Origin: Lentzea sp. NEAU-D7
GTDB lineage: Bacteria > Actinomycetota > Actinomycetes > Mycobacteriales > Pseudonocardiaceae
Length of the DNA: 64,000 nucleotides
NCBI RefSeq assembly: GCF_026242055.1
Contig: NZ_JAPJDL010000009.1
Coordinates: 190,362 to 254,361 of the forward strand
Reading direction: 5' to 3'
Positions 19,300-28,283 of this stretch are shown here, piece after piece (positions within the stretch are counted from its first letter, which is position 1; every line of letters starts with the position of its first letter). The notes beneath the pieces are model-generated. The model had not been told where the DNA came from and ran no database searches. It worked only from the letters and a program-made list of their open reading frames with translations. The translations under genes and the position numbers were made by a program.

Positions 19300-20292
19300 G
19301 TGACAGACCACGTGCGCATCGGAGTGCTCGGCGCGGCCACGATCACGCCGTCCGCCGTCATCCGCCCGGCCCGCTCCTCGACGGTCGCCGAAGTGGTCGC
19401 GGTCGCCGCGCGCTCGGCAGGCCGGGCGCAGGCCTTCGCCGACAGGCACGGCATCGCCCGCGTGCACGGCTCGTACGAGGCTCTGCTCGCGGACCCGGCG
19501 GTCGACGCCGTCTACAACCCGCTGCCCAACGGCCTGCACGGCAAGTGGACGCTGGCCGCTCTGGAAGCGGGCAAGCACGTGCTGTGCGAGAAGCCCTTCA
19601 CCGCGAACGCGGACGAGGCCGCGTCCGTCGCCGCAGCCGCCAACGCGTCCGGCCTGGTGGTGATGGAGGCGTTCCACTACCGCTACCACCCGCTGGCGAT
19701 CCGCGTCGCCGAGATCGTGCGGTCCGGGGTGCTCGGCCCGTTGCGGCACGTCGAGGCTTCGGTCTGCTTCCCGCTGCCGGTGTTCTCCAACATCCGCTAC
19801 GACTTCTCGCTCGCGGGCGGCGCGATGATGGACGCCGGTTGCTACGCCGTGCACATGGCGCGACTGCTGGGCGACGAGGAGCCCGAGGTGCGGTCGGCGA
19901 AAGCGTTGCTGCGCGGGCCTTCGATCGACCGCGCGATGCGCGCCTCGCTGCGTTTCCCGTCCGGCCACACGGGTTCCGTGCACGCCTCGATGTGGTCGGC
20001 GACGGTGCTCAGGCTGTCGATGAAGGCGATCGGCGAGAACGGCACGCTGAGCGTCCTCAACCCGCTCGGCCCGCACGCGCCGCACCGCTTGTCGTTGCGG
20101 CTCAAGGACAAGAAGTCGACGGAGACGTTCGGGAAGCGCCCGACCTACGCCTACCAGCTCGACGCGTTCACCGCCGCCGTGCTGCACGGCAAGCCGTTCC
20201 CGACGACCGCGGACGACGCGGTGAAGAACATGACGGTGATCGACTCGATCTACCGGGCGGCCGGGCTGCCGCTGCGCCGGCCGACTCCCTGA
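19300..20292 (+). CDS. Gfo/Idh/MocA-family oxidoreductase
   Basis: The 330-residue NAD(P)-dependent dehydrogenase has an N-terminal Rossmann domain (GVLGAATITPSAV), the conserved CEKPF motif and the EAFHYRYHP segment. The C-terminal alpha/beta domain carries DAGCYAVHMARLL with the catalytic His region. It probably oxidises or reduces a sugar or cyclitol; no neighbour narrows the substrate. It starts with GTG; a TAGGGT -10-like element about a dozen bases upstream suggests a short or absent leader. Confidence 0.9.
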   Translation: MTDHVRIGVLGAATITPSAVIRPARSSTVAEVVAVAARSAGRAQAFADRHGIARVHGSYEALLADPAVDAVYNPLPNGLHGKWTLAALEAGKHVLCEKPFTANADEAASVAAAANASGLVVMEAFHYRYHPLAIRVAEIVRSGVLGPLRHVEASVCFPLPVFSNIRYDFSLAGGAMMDAGCYAVHMARLLGDEEPEVRSAKALLRGPSIDRAMRASLRFPSGHTGSVHASMWSATVLRLSMKAIGENGTLSVLNPLGPHAPHRLSLRLKDKKSTETFGKRPTYAYQLDAFTAAVLHGKPFPTTADDAVKNMTVIDSIYRAAGLPLRRPTP

Positions 20293-20394
20293 GACCACCT
20301 GTTCAGGGGGCCGCCCAACCCGATCCGGGAATCAAGAATCGACAAAGCGACTCCGAAAAGTCTCGTAGCCAGTTGAGACGCGGAGGTACGAACG

Positions 20395-20592
20395 GTGACG
20401 ATCGAGCAGAAGCCCGTCCAGCAGTTGTGCGAGTCCCCGCTGGTCATCCTGGGTGTTTCGGCGTCACTCGCCGTGTTGATCGGCGTGCTGCCCCTGACGT
20501 GGGGCTACAGCCCGGCCCTCGCGGCGGCGGTCGCCGCGCTCCTCGTGATCGCTTTCGCGATCACCGTCAAGTACGCACCGAACCGCAAGTGA
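20395..20592 (+). CDS. Small two-helix membrane protein
   Basis: Unrecognised 65-residue protein with two hydrophobic helices (residues about 15-33 and 40-58) joined by PLTWGYSP. It has a short polar N terminus and a KYAPNRK basic tail. It starts with GTG; GGAGG ten bases upstream supports that start. The next gene begins 20 bases downstream, so a shared transcript is likely. Confidence 0.65.
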   Translation: MTIEQKPVQQLCESPLVILGVSASLAVLIGVLPLTWGYSPALAAAVAALLVIAFAITVKYAPNRK

Positions 20593-20611
20593 GAGCTTTA
20601 GACTCGATCGG

Positions 20612-21256
20612 GTGAGCGACGAGCTGGTACCCGCCGACCAGAGCCACCTGCGCGCCTCCGACGCGGACCGGGAACGGATCGCGCAGGTGCTGCACCAGGC
20701 GACCGCCGAGGGCCGCCTCGACATCCACGAGCTGGACGAGCGGCTCGGGGCGGTCTACGCCGCGAAGACGTACGGCGAGCTCATCCCCATCACCGCGGAC
20801 CTGGTGCTGAGCGGCCTGCCGCAGACCCCCGCCGTGCCGCAGTACCAGCCGGCGGTGAGCGACCGCATCGGCGGCGAGCCGGGCAGCGCGGTGTCGGTGG
20901 CCTTCTGGTCGGGCGTCAACCGCAAGGGCGGCTGGGTCGTCCCCCGGATGCACAACGCCGTCGCGATCATGGGCGGCATCGAGATCGACCTGACGCACGC
21001 CAACTTCGCCGAGGCCGAGGTGACGATCAGCTGCTTCGCGTTCTGGGGCGGCGTGGAGATCCGGGTGCCCGACGACATCAACGTCAAGGTCGACGGGTTC
21101 GGGTTCATGGGCGCCTTCGAGGAGCGGGTGCCGAGCCGCCGCCACATCCCCGGTGCACCCACCGTGCGGATCACCGGCCTGGCGATCATGGGTGGCGTCG
21201 AGGTGAAGGGCCCGAAGCGGAAGAAGTCGAGCATCCTGCGCGAACTGCTCGACTGA
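20612..21256 (+). CDS. DUF1707 / LiaF-like envelope-response protein
   Basis: The 214-residue protein starts with a DUF1707 (SHOCT-like) domain, residues about 9-60 (LRASDADRERIAQVLHQA, LDELDERL-type pattern). A C-terminal LiaF/DUF2154-like beta-solenoid follows, with repeating glycine motifs (AIMGGIEIDL, FWGGVEIRVP, AIMGGVEVKG). Proteins of this build are linked to cell-envelope stress sensing in actinomycetes. It has no transmembrane segment, so it may act with the small membrane protein just upstream. It starts with GTG and overlaps the next gene by one base. Confidence 0.8.
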   Translation: MSDELVPADQSHLRASDADRERIAQVLHQATAEGRLDIHELDERLGAVYAAKTYGELIPITADLVLSGLPQTPAVPQYQPAVSDRIGGEPGSAVSVAFWSGVNRKGGWVVPRMHNAVAIMGGIEIDLTHANFAEAEVTISCFAFWGGVEIRVPDDINVKVDGFGFMGAFEERVPSRRHIPGAPTVRITGLAIMGGVEVKGPKRKKSSILRELLD

Positions 21257-21570
21257 TGCTGCTGGCGGACTTCGTGGAGCTGGCCGAGATGGCCGGTGCG
21301 CGCGTCTGGCTCAAGATGGACGGTGAACGGGCCACCCACCGGTGGACCGTGATCATCTCCAGCGAGCAGGCCGGTTTCCGGCACCGGCGTGACGTCAACC
21401 GCCTCGACCACGCGCTCAAGATCGTGCGCGACGAGCTGGCGAAGCTGCCGGGCAACTGGTCGTGGCTGTACGAACCGATCGACGACCTGAACGAGGTCGC
21501 GGAGTTCTACGAGGAACGCGGCAGGGCCGGGGAGATCGTCGTCATCGACGGGCCCGAACCGCTGCGCTGA
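21256..21570 (+). CDS. Conserved hypothetical protein, 104 residues
   Basis: Unrecognised soluble alpha/beta protein. The ATG overlaps the previous stop (TGATG), which shows translational coupling with the DUF1707 gene. The sequence has a predicted strand WTVIISSEQAGF, a basic helix HRRDVNRLDHALKIVRDEL and an acidic end VVIDGPEPLR. No motif for catalysis or DNA binding is visible. Confidence 0.7.
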   Translation: MLLADFVELAEMAGARVWLKMDGERATHRWTVIISSEQAGFRHRRDVNRLDHALKIVRDELAKLPGNWSWLYEPIDDLNEVAEFYEERGRAGEIVVIDGPEPLR

Positions 21571-21638
21571 GGGGGCTTCCGCTGAGCGGCGCAGCCGGTT
21601 AACCTCCGGCGTCCGCTCGCAACTCCCCCGCGAAGGTC

Positions 21639-22037
21639 ATGACGACTCCCTCTGACAGACCCGTGTTCGTTGATCCGAGTGGCCGCCGCCGCAAGGTGAT
21701 GCGCATCGCCATGGGCGCAGTCGCCGTCGGCGTGCTGGCCTACCTGGTGCTTCTCGTCGTCGCGCTCTCCGGTGGCCCGGTGAACCCGACGACCCTGCTG
21801 CCCATCCCCGAGGCCGCCGAGCCCGCCGTCACCACCACGACGGACACCCCTGCTTCGTCACCCGAAGCAACATCGTTGCCACGCAACGAAACCACCACCA
21901 CGCCACCGGCCACCACGACGGCACGCCCCGTGGCGAACACCACCACGACGACCACCACGGCCGAGAACGGCAACAAGCGGACCGATCCGCCGGGTGCGTC
22001 GAACCGGCCGAGCGAGCCCGGCCAGGGCAAGCCGTGA
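21639..22037 (+). CDS. Single-pass membrane protein with Thr-rich extracytoplasmic tail
   Basis: The 132-residue protein has a short basic cytoplasmic part (SGRRRKVMR), one transmembrane helix at about residues 26-46 and a long low-complexity outer region rich in Thr, Pro and Ala. It ends in NRPSEPGQGKP. Its stop overlaps the GTG of the deacetylase/glycosyltransferase gene (GTGA), so it is probably an accessory subunit or anchor of that enzyme. That role is inferred from coupling only. Confidence 0.75.
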   Translation: MTTPSDRPVFVDPSGRRRKVMRIAMGAVAVGVLAYLVLLVVALSGGPVNPTTLLPIPEAAEPAVTTTTDTPASSPEATSLPRNETTTTPPATTTARPVANTTTTTTTAENGNKRTDPPGASNRPSEPGQGKP

Positions 22038-24196
22038 GGCCTCAGCCGCGCGCCCACTGGGTGCTGCTGGCGCTGAGCATGGTGGTGCTGCTCGGCGCGT
22101 TGTTGCTGGACACGTTCGTGGTCGGACGGGTCGGTCAGGGCGCGCAGCCGACGGCGGGGTCCTCCGGGACCGTGCCGGAGACCGTGCACCAGGGCGGTCC
22201 GCTGGTGGGTGACACCGGCTCCGGGCTCAGCTCGCGCACGACACCGGACCGCACGGTGGTGCTGACGTTCGACGACGGACCCGATCCCGAGTGGACGCCG
22301 AAGATCCTCGACGTGCTGCGGCGCAACGAGGTCAAGGCCACCTTCTTCGTGACCGGCGCGAACGCCGCGCAGCACCAGGACGTGCTGGAACGCGTCCACG
22401 CCGAGGGTCACGAGGTGGGCCTGCACTCCTTCACCCACGTCGACCTGGGCAAGGTCGGCGACACCCGCGCCCGCGTCGAGCTGGGGCAGACCGGGCTCGT
22501 GGTGGCGAGCGGCACCGGCGAGTTCAGCCGGCTCGTGCGGCCTCCGTACTCGAACCGGCCGGACGCCGTGGACGACGAGGACCTGGTCGGCATCGAGCGG
22601 ATCACGGCGGCGGGCAACCTCGTGCTGCTCTCCGACCTCGACAGCGAGGACTGGCGCACACCCGGCTCGGACGCCATCGTCGCGAACTCCACGCCGAAGG
22701 ACGACAAGGGCGCCGTGGTGCTGATGCACGACGGCGGTGGTGACCGGTCGCAAACCGTTGCGGCGCTGGAGAAGCTGATCCCGAGCCTGAAGGAGCGCGG
22801 GTTCGCGTTCCAGACCGCCCGTGACGCGTTCGGCGTGCCGCAGGCCACCCGTCCGGCGACGGCGACCGAACGCGCCGAGGGCACCGCCGTGTCGCTCGCG
22901 GTGCGGTTCTCGCGGTTCGTCACGGAGCTGCTGACCTGGCTCGTCGTGATCTCCAGCGTGCTGGCGCTCGCCCGCGCCGCGGTGCTGCTGGTGACGACCG
23001 CGATCCACGCGCGGCGAAAGCCCGGCAAGCACGCGCCGCGGTTGCGTCCGCAGATGGTGACGGTCCTGGTCCCCGCGTACAACGAGGAAGCCGGCGTCGA
23101 GGCCACCGTCCGCACGATCCTGTCCAGCACCTGGCCCGTGCACGTGATCGTGATCGACGACGGCTCGACCGACCGCACGTCCGAGGTGGTCCAGAGCCTG
23201 CGCCTGCCCAACGTCTCGCTGGTGCGCCAGAAGAACGCGGGGAAGGCGGCGGCGCTCAACACCGGTCTGCGGCACACCCGCACCGAGCTCGTCGTGATGG
23301 TCGACGGCGACACGGTGCTGGAACCGGAGACCGTCGGGAACCTCGTGCAGCCCTTCTCCGACCACGAGGTCGGCGCGGTGTCGGGCAACGCCAAGGTGGG
23401 CAACAGGTCCGGCCTGCTGGGGCGCTGGCAGCACATCGAGTACGTGATCGGCTTCAACCTCGACCGCCGGATGTACGACGTCATGCAGTGCATGCCGACG
23501 GTGCCCGGCGCGGTCGGCGGTTTCCGGGTGGAGGCGTTGCGCGAGGTCGGCGGCGTCCCGGAGGACACGCTGGCGGAGGACACCGACCTGACGATGGCCC
23601 TGGAACGGGCCGGGTGGTCGGCGGTCTACGAGGAGTCGGCACGGGCGTGGACGGAGGCGCCCGCCAGCCTCGGGCAGCTGTGGCGGCAGCGCTACCGCTG
23701 GTGCTACGGCACGTTGCAGGCGATGTGGAAGCACCGCGGCGCGATCTTCGAACGCGGCCTCGGCGGCAAGCTCGGCCGCCGCGCGCTGCCGTACCTCTTC
23801 CTCTACCAGGTGGCGTTGCCGGTGCTCGCCCCCGCGATCGACGTGTTCGCGGTGCTGAGCCTGTGGACCGATCCGGTGGCCGGTGCGCTCGCGTGGCTCG
23901 GGTTCCTGGCCCTGCAGCTGATCCCCGCGGTGATCGCGTTCCGGCTCGACGGCGAGCGGCTGCGGCCGCTGTGGGCCGTCGCGCTGCAACCGATCGTCTA
24001 CCGGCAGCTCATGTACCTGGTCGTGATCCAGTCCGTGATCACCGCGCTGGCCGGCGCGGTGCTGCCGTGGCAGAAGCTCAAACGCACCGGCAGCGCCGCC
24101 CAGGACGCGCCGGAAATCGACGAGCGAACGGTGCCGCTGAGCCGTGCTGACCTGCGGAAATCGCCTCACTTAGGACGGGCGTCCCATTCCGCTTAG
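22034..24196 (+). CDS. Fused polysaccharide deacetylase - GT2 glycosyltransferase
   Basis: The 720-residue membrane protein joins two enzymes. After an N-terminal helix, a NodB domain (about 75-255) shows TFDDGPDPEW with the metal Asp pair, HSFTH at about 130 and RPPYS. After a second helix comes a GT2 domain (about 340-560) with PAYNEEAG, DDGSTD, DGDTVLEP, the catalytic EDTDLT and the processive signature QRYRW. C-terminal helices complete a synthase-like channel. Likely activity: polymerise and N-deacetylate a HexNAc glycan and export it, like PgaC with PgaB in one chain. It starts with GTG overlapping the previous stop. Confidence 0.9.
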   Translation: MRPQPRAHWVLLALSMVVLLGALLLDTFVVGRVGQGAQPTAGSSGTVPETVHQGGPLVGDTGSGLSSRTTPDRTVVLTFDDGPDPEWTPKILDVLRRNEVKATFFVTGANAAQHQDVLERVHAEGHEVGLHSFTHVDLGKVGDTRARVELGQTGLVVASGTGEFSRLVRPPYSNRPDAVDDEDLVGIERITAAGNLVLLSDLDSEDWRTPGSDAIVANSTPKDDKGAVVLMHDGGGDRSQTVAALEKLIPSLKERGFAFQTARDAFGVPQATRPATATERAEGTAVSLAVRFSRFVTELLTWLVVISSVLALARAAVLLVTTAIHARRKPGKHAPRLRPQMVTVLVPAYNEEAGVEATVRTILSSTWPVHVIVIDDGSTDRTSEVVQSLRLPNVSLVRQKNAGKAAALNTGLRHTRTELVVMVDGDTVLEPETVGNLVQPFSDHEVGAVSGNAKVGNRSGLLGRWQHIEYVIGFNLDRRMYDVMQCMPTVPGAVGGFRVEALREVGGVPEDTLAEDTDLTMALERAGWSAVYEESARAWTEAPASLGQLWRQRYRWCYGTLQAMWKHRGAIFERGLGGKLGRRALPYLFLYQVALPVLAPAIDVFAVLSLWTDPVAGALAWLGFLALQLIPAVIAFRLDGERLRPLWAVALQPIVYRQLMYLVVIQSVITALAGAVLPWQKLKRTGSAAQDAPEIDERTVPLSRADLRKSPHLGRASHSA

Positions 24197-24206
24197 ACTC
24201 CAGGAC

Positions 24207-25163
24207 ATGGCTGCTCCAACGACACTGCCGTCGGCCCTGGCTGACGCCACGCGCGACGAATCGTCGCTGCGGCGTTTCCTGCACGGGCTCCCCGGCGTCG
24301 ACCAGGTCGGCGTCGAGCAACGAGCCGCGGGCCTCGGCACGCGGAGCATCAAGAAGGCCTCCAAGCTGCACGCCATCGACCTGGCGATCAGCATGGTCGA
24401 CCTCACCACGCTCGAAGGCGCGGACACGCACGGCAAGGTGCGCAGCCTCGCCGCCAAGGCGAAGCGCCCCGACCCCGACCGGCCCGACGTGCCGAAGGTC
24501 GCGGCGGTCTGCGTCTACCCGGACATGGTGAAGACGGCGGCCGACGACCTCGTGGGCACCGGGATCAACGTCGCCAGCGTCGCGACGGCGTTCCCCAGCG
24601 GCCGCAGCACGATGGACATCAAGCTGGCCGACACCCGCTTCGCCGTCGAGCAGGGCGCCTCCGAGGTCGACATGGTGATCGACCGCGGCGCGTTCCTGAG
24701 CGGCCGCTACGGGCAGGTGTTCGAGGAGATCGTCAAGATCAAGGAAGCCTGCGGGGACGCGCACCTCAAGGTCATCCTCGAGACCGGCGAGCTCGTGACG
24801 TACGACAACGTGCGCCGCGCGTCGTGGCTCGCGCTGCTGGCCGGTGGCGACTTCATCAAGACGTCGACCGGCAAGGTGCAGCCCGCCGCGACGCTGCCGG
24901 TGACGCACGTGATGCTGCAGGCCGTGCGGGACTGGAAGGACCAGACCGGCGAGCTGCGCGGGGTGAAGCCCGCCGGTGGCATCCGCACGACCAAGGACGC
25001 GATCAAGTACCTGGTGGCCGTGCACGAGGTGGCCGGTCCGGAGTGGCTCGACCCGAACCTGTTCCGGTTCGGCGCGTCGACGTTGCTCAACGACCTGCTC
25101 ATGCAGCGTCGAACCCAGTTGGACGGCCACTACAGCGGCCCGGACTACGTGACGGTGGACTGA
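24207..25163 (+). CDS. deoC: Deoxyribose-phosphate aldolase
   Basis: The 318-residue class I aldolase cleaves 2-deoxyribose-5-phosphate to glyceraldehyde-3-phosphate and acetaldehyde. The Schiff-base lysine lies in GGDFIKTSTGKV and a second active-site lysine in GVKPAGGIRT. The approximately 65-residue N-terminal extension and the size match the long actinobacterial form. It is followed 4 bases later by an aldehyde dehydrogenase that can oxidise the acetaldehyde. Its substrate comes from thymidine phosphorylase and PNP encoded elsewhere in the window. Confidence 0.95.
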   Translation: MAAPTTLPSALADATRDESSLRRFLHGLPGVDQVGVEQRAAGLGTRSIKKASKLHAIDLAISMVDLTTLEGADTHGKVRSLAAKAKRPDPDRPDVPKVAAVCVYPDMVKTAADDLVGTGINVASVATAFPSGRSTMDIKLADTRFAVEQGASEVDMVIDRGAFLSGRYGQVFEEIVKIKEACGDAHLKVILETGELVTYDNVRRASWLALLAGGDFIKTSTGKVQPAATLPVTHVMLQAVRDWKDQTGELRGVKPAGGIRTTKDAIKYLVAVHEVAGPEWLDPNLFRFGASTLLNDLLMQRRTQLDGHYSGPDYVTVD

Positions 25164-25167
25164 AGAC

Positions 25168-26595
25168 ATGTGGGAATACGCCCCCGCGCCCGAGTCGCGG
25201 GACATCGCGAACCTCAAGCCCTCGTACAAGATGTTCGTCGACGGCAAGTTCGTCGAGGGCACCGGCGAGCCGCTCAAGACGATCAACCCGGCCACCGAGG
25301 AGGTGCTCGCCGAGGTCTCCACGGCGTCGCAGTCCGATGTGGACATCGCGGTGAAGGCCGCGCGCAGGGCCTACGACCGCGTGTGGTCGAAGATGCCCGG
25401 ATCCGAGCGGGCCAAGTACATCTACCGGATCGCGCGGCAGATCCAGGAACGCGGCCGTGAGCTCGCGGTGCTGGAGTCGCTCGACAACGGCAAGCCGATC
25501 AAGGAGTCGCGCGACGTCGACGTCCCGACGGCCGCCTCGCACTTCTTCTACCACGCGGGCTGGGCGGACAAGCTCGGCTACGCGGGCTACGGCCCGGACC
25601 CGAAGCCGCTGGGCGTCGCGGGCCAGGTGATCCCGTGGAACTTCCCGCTGCTGATGGCCGCGTGGAAGATCGCGCCGGCGCTGGCGTGCGGCAACACCGT
25701 CGTGCTCAAGCCCGCCGAGACCACCCCGCTGACCGCGCTGGTGCTCGCCGACATCATCCAGCAGTGCGACCTGCCGCCGGGCGTCGTCAACATCATCCCC
25801 GGTGCCGGTGACGTCGGTGCCGCGCTGGTCGGGCACGCGGACGTCGACAAGGTCGCCTTCACCGGCTCGACCGACGTCGGCAAGGTCATCCAGGGCCAGC
25901 TCGCCGGCACGTCCAAGAAGCTCACGCTGGAACTGGGCGGCAAGGCGGCGAACATCGTCTTCGACGACGCCCCGCTCGACCAGGCCGTCGAGGGCATCGT
26001 CAACGGCATCTTCTTCAACCAGGGCCACGTCTGCTGCGCCGGATCCCGCCTGCTGGTGCAGGAGTCCATCGCCGACGAGCTGGTCGAGAAGCTGCACGCG
26101 CGCGTCAGCACGCTGCGGGTCGGCGACCCGCTCGACAAGAACACCGACGTCGGCGCGATCAACTCCCGCGAGCAGCTCGCCAAGATCAAGGAGCTGACCG
26201 AGTCGGCCGAGGCCGAGGGCGCGACCCGCTGGACGTCGTCGTGCCCGTTGCCGGACAAGGGTTTCTTCTTCGCTCCGACCGTCTTCTCCGGTGTGTCGCA
26301 GGCGATGCGCATCGCCCGCGAGGAGATCTTCGGCCCGGTGCTGTCCGTCCTGACCTTCCGCACGCCGGAAGAGGCCGTGGCCAAGGCGAACAACACGCCC
26401 TACGGCCTGTCCGCCGGTGTCTGGACCGAGAAGGGCTCGCGCATTCTCTGGATGGCACAACGCATGCGCGCCGGCGTCGTCTGGTCCAACACGTTCAACC
26501 GCTTCGACCCGACCGCCCCGTTCGGCGGGTACCAGGAGTCGGGCTTCGGCCGTGAGGGCGGCCGCACCGGTCTGGAGGCCTACCTCGATGTCTGA
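25168..26595 (+). CDS. NAD(P)-dependent aldehyde dehydrogenase
   Basis: The 475-residue ALDH-superfamily enzyme is complete. It has the cofactor segment PWNFPLLMAAWKIAPAL, the general base Glu in LELGGKA and the nucleophile Cys289 in NQGHVCCAGSR, plus EEIFGPVL and the C-terminal FGGYQESGFGRE. Its place directly after deoC suggests oxidation of acetaldehyde released from deoxyribose-5-phosphate; this is context-based. It overlaps the following half-length paralogue by 8 bases, implying a stoichiometric partner. Confidence 0.93.
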   Translation: MWEYAPAPESRDIANLKPSYKMFVDGKFVEGTGEPLKTINPATEEVLAEVSTASQSDVDIAVKAARRAYDRVWSKMPGSERAKYIYRIARQIQERGRELAVLESLDNGKPIKESRDVDVPTAASHFFYHAGWADKLGYAGYGPDPKPLGVAGQVIPWNFPLLMAAWKIAPALACGNTVVLKPAETTPLTALVLADIIQQCDLPPGVVNIIPGAGDVGAALVGHADVDKVAFTGSTDVGKVIQGQLAGTSKKLTLELGGKAANIVFDDAPLDQAVEGIVNGIFFNQGHVCCAGSRLLVQESIADELVEKLHARVSTLRVGDPLDKNTDVGAINSREQLAKIKELTESAEAEGATRWTSSCPLPDKGFFFAPTVFSGVSQAMRIAREEIFGPVLSVLTFRTPEEAVAKANNTPYGLSAGVWTEKGSRILWMAQRMRAGVVWSNTFNRFDPTAPFGGYQESGFGREGGRTGLEAYLDV

Positions 26596-27451
26596 TCGCA
26601 TCACGGTCGCGAAGACCTACAAGCTCTACATCGGCGGCAAGTTCCCGCGCTCCGAGTCGGGCCGCAGCTACCCGGTGACCGACGCGAAGGGCACGTTCCT
26701 CGCGAACGCCGCCCAGGGCTCGCGCAAGGACGCGCGGGACGCGGTCTCCGCCGCCCGCAAGGCCTTCGCGGGCTGGTCCGGCACGACGGCCTACAACCGC
26801 GGCCAGGTCCTGTACCGCGTGGCCGAGGTGCTGGAAGGCCGCCGCGAGCAGTTCATCGCCGAGGTCGCCACCTCGGAGGGCGTGCCGGCGAAGAAGGCGC
26901 AGTCCCTCGTGGACACCGCGATCGACCGCTGGGTCTGGTACGCGGGCTGGACGGACAAGATCGCGGCCGTGCTGGGTTCCTCGAACCCGGTGGCGGGCCC
27001 GTACTTCTCGTTCTCCACCCCGGAACCGACGGGCGTGGTCGCCGTGCTGGCCCCGCAGCAGTCGTCGTTGCTGGGCCTGATCTCGGTGATCGCACCGGTG
27101 ATCGCCTCCGGCAACACGTGCGTGGTCATCACCTCGCAGGACCGCCCGCTCCCGGCGATCACGCTGTCCGAGGTGCTCGCCACGAGCGACGTGCCCGGTG
27201 GCGTGGTCAACATCATCACCGGCCGCACGGCGGAGATCGCCCCGTGGCTCGCCTCGCACGGCGACGTGAACGCGCTGGACCTGACGGGAGCGCCGGAGTC
27301 GATCCGCGCGGACCTCGAGCGCTCGGCGGCGGGCACCGTGAAGCGCGTGCTGCGCAACAAGCCCAGCGAGGACTTCACCGTCACGCCGGACATGTCCCGC
27401 CTGCGCGCGTTCCTGGAGACGAAGACGGTCTGGCACCCGATGGGTGTCTAG
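26588..27451 (+). CDS. Half-length aldehyde dehydrogenase homologue lacking the catalytic Cys
   Basis: The 287-residue product keeps the ALDH N-terminal cofactor-binding half (KLYIGGKFPRSESGR, then GVVAVLAPQQSSLLGL and IASGNTCVV). After ALDLTGAPES it jumps to an unrelated short tail ending WHPMGV. The catalytic domain with Cys, and the Glu base in the LELGG position, are absent. The gene is not a frameshift remnant: it ends cleanly and overlaps the full-length ALDH by 8 bases. It may be a structural or regulatory partner of that enzyme. The ATG at 26588 is preferred to the earlier in-frame start inside the upstream gene. Confidence 0.85.
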   Translation: MSDRITVAKTYKLYIGGKFPRSESGRSYPVTDAKGTFLANAAQGSRKDARDAVSAARKAFAGWSGTTAYNRGQVLYRVAEVLEGRREQFIAEVATSEGVPAKKAQSLVDTAIDRWVWYAGWTDKIAAVLGSSNPVAGPYFSFSTPEPTGVVAVLAPQQSSLLGLISVIAPVIASGNTCVVITSQDRPLPAITLSEVLATSDVPGGVVNIITGRTAEIAPWLASHGDVNALDLTGAPESIRADLERSAAGTVKRVLRNKPSEDFTVTPDMSRLRAFLETKTVWHPMGV

Positions 27452-27660
27452 GACTGGTCGGCGGCGTAGGCCTTGCCCTGCGCCGCCAGCTCCTCCCCCA
27501 GGATCCTGACGGCCTTCGGGCCGACGCCGTGGATCTTCAGCAACGTCTTCTCCGACACCTCCGTCAGCGAGTCGTACGTCGTGTACCCGTTCGCGACCAG
27601 CTCGCGGTTGGCCACCTTGCCGATGGCACGCGGGAACTCCGACCCCGGCTGCTCGCTCAC
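27448..27660 (-). CDS. Helix-hairpin-helix domain protein
   Basis: The 70-residue protein consists almost only of a helix-hairpin-helix fold: FPRAIGKVANRELVANGY, then VSEKTLLKIHGVGPKAVRIL, with the GVG hairpin typical of non-specific DNA binding. It starts with GTG overlapping the response regulator stop (GTGA), so it is the last gene of the two-component operon. It converges with the half-length ALDH gene by 4 bases. Its role is unknown. Confidence 0.75.
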   Translation of the reverse strand: MSEQPGSEFPRAIGKVANRELVANGYTTYDSLTEVSEKTLLKIHGVGPKAVRILGEELAAQGKAYAADQS

Positions 27661-28283
27661 GAGTTCACCAGCCCGGCCCGCCACGCCCACGAGGCGATCC
27701 CGACGCGGTTGCGCACGTTCAGCTTCGTCTGCACCGAGGCCAGGTGCGTCTTCACCGTGGACAGCGACAGGAACAGCGACGACGCGATCTCCTGGTTGCT
27801 GAGCCCCCGAGCCACCTCCCGGACCACGTCCTGCTCCCGTGCGGTGAGCAACGACAGGTCGGGTCGCTGGGCGGGCCGGGCGAAGTGCTCCAGCATCCGC
27901 ACGGTCACCTGGGGCGAGATCAGCGCGTTGCCCGCAGCCGCGGCCCGGACGGCCTCGACGAGCAGCGCCGGACCGGCGTCCTTGGTCAGGAACCCGGAGG
28001 CCCCGTTCTCCAGTGCGGTGTGGACGTACTCGTCCAGGTCGAACGTCGTCACCACGACCACCTTCGTCGTGGGCGACAGCTTCTTGGTCACCTCGAGCCC
28101 GTCGAGCCCCGGCATGCGGATGTCCAGCAGCGCCACGTCCGGCTTGTGCTCACGGGCGGCGGTGACGGCCGCGATCCCGTCGGGCACGTCGGCGACGACG
28201 GTGATGTCCGGCTGCTTCTCCAGGATCATCCGAAACCCGACGCGGACCATCTCCTGGTCGTCGGCGATGAGAACCGAGATCAC
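27657..28283 (-). CDS. NarL/LuxR-type response regulator
   Basis: The 208-residue protein has an N-terminal receiver with acidic DD at the start (LIADDQEMV) and phospho-acceptor Asp in VALLDIRMPG. The conserved Lys is in FLTKDAG. The C-terminal LuxR helix-turn-helix reads LTAREQDVVREVARGLSNQEIA then LSTVKTHLASV. It is cotranscribed with the histidine kinase (ATGA overlap at 28280). The adjacent divergent ABC exporter is the likely target. Confidence 0.94.
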   Translation of the reverse strand: MISVLIADDQEMVRVGFRMILEKQPDITVVADVPDGIAAVTAAREHKPDVALLDIRMPGLDGLEVTKKLSPTTKVVVVTTFDLDEYVHTALENGASGFLTKDAGPALLVEAVRAAAAGNALISPQVTVRMLEHFARPAQRPDLSLLTAREQDVVREVARGLSNQEIASSLFLSLSTVKTHLASVQTKLNVRNRVGIASWAWRAGLVNS

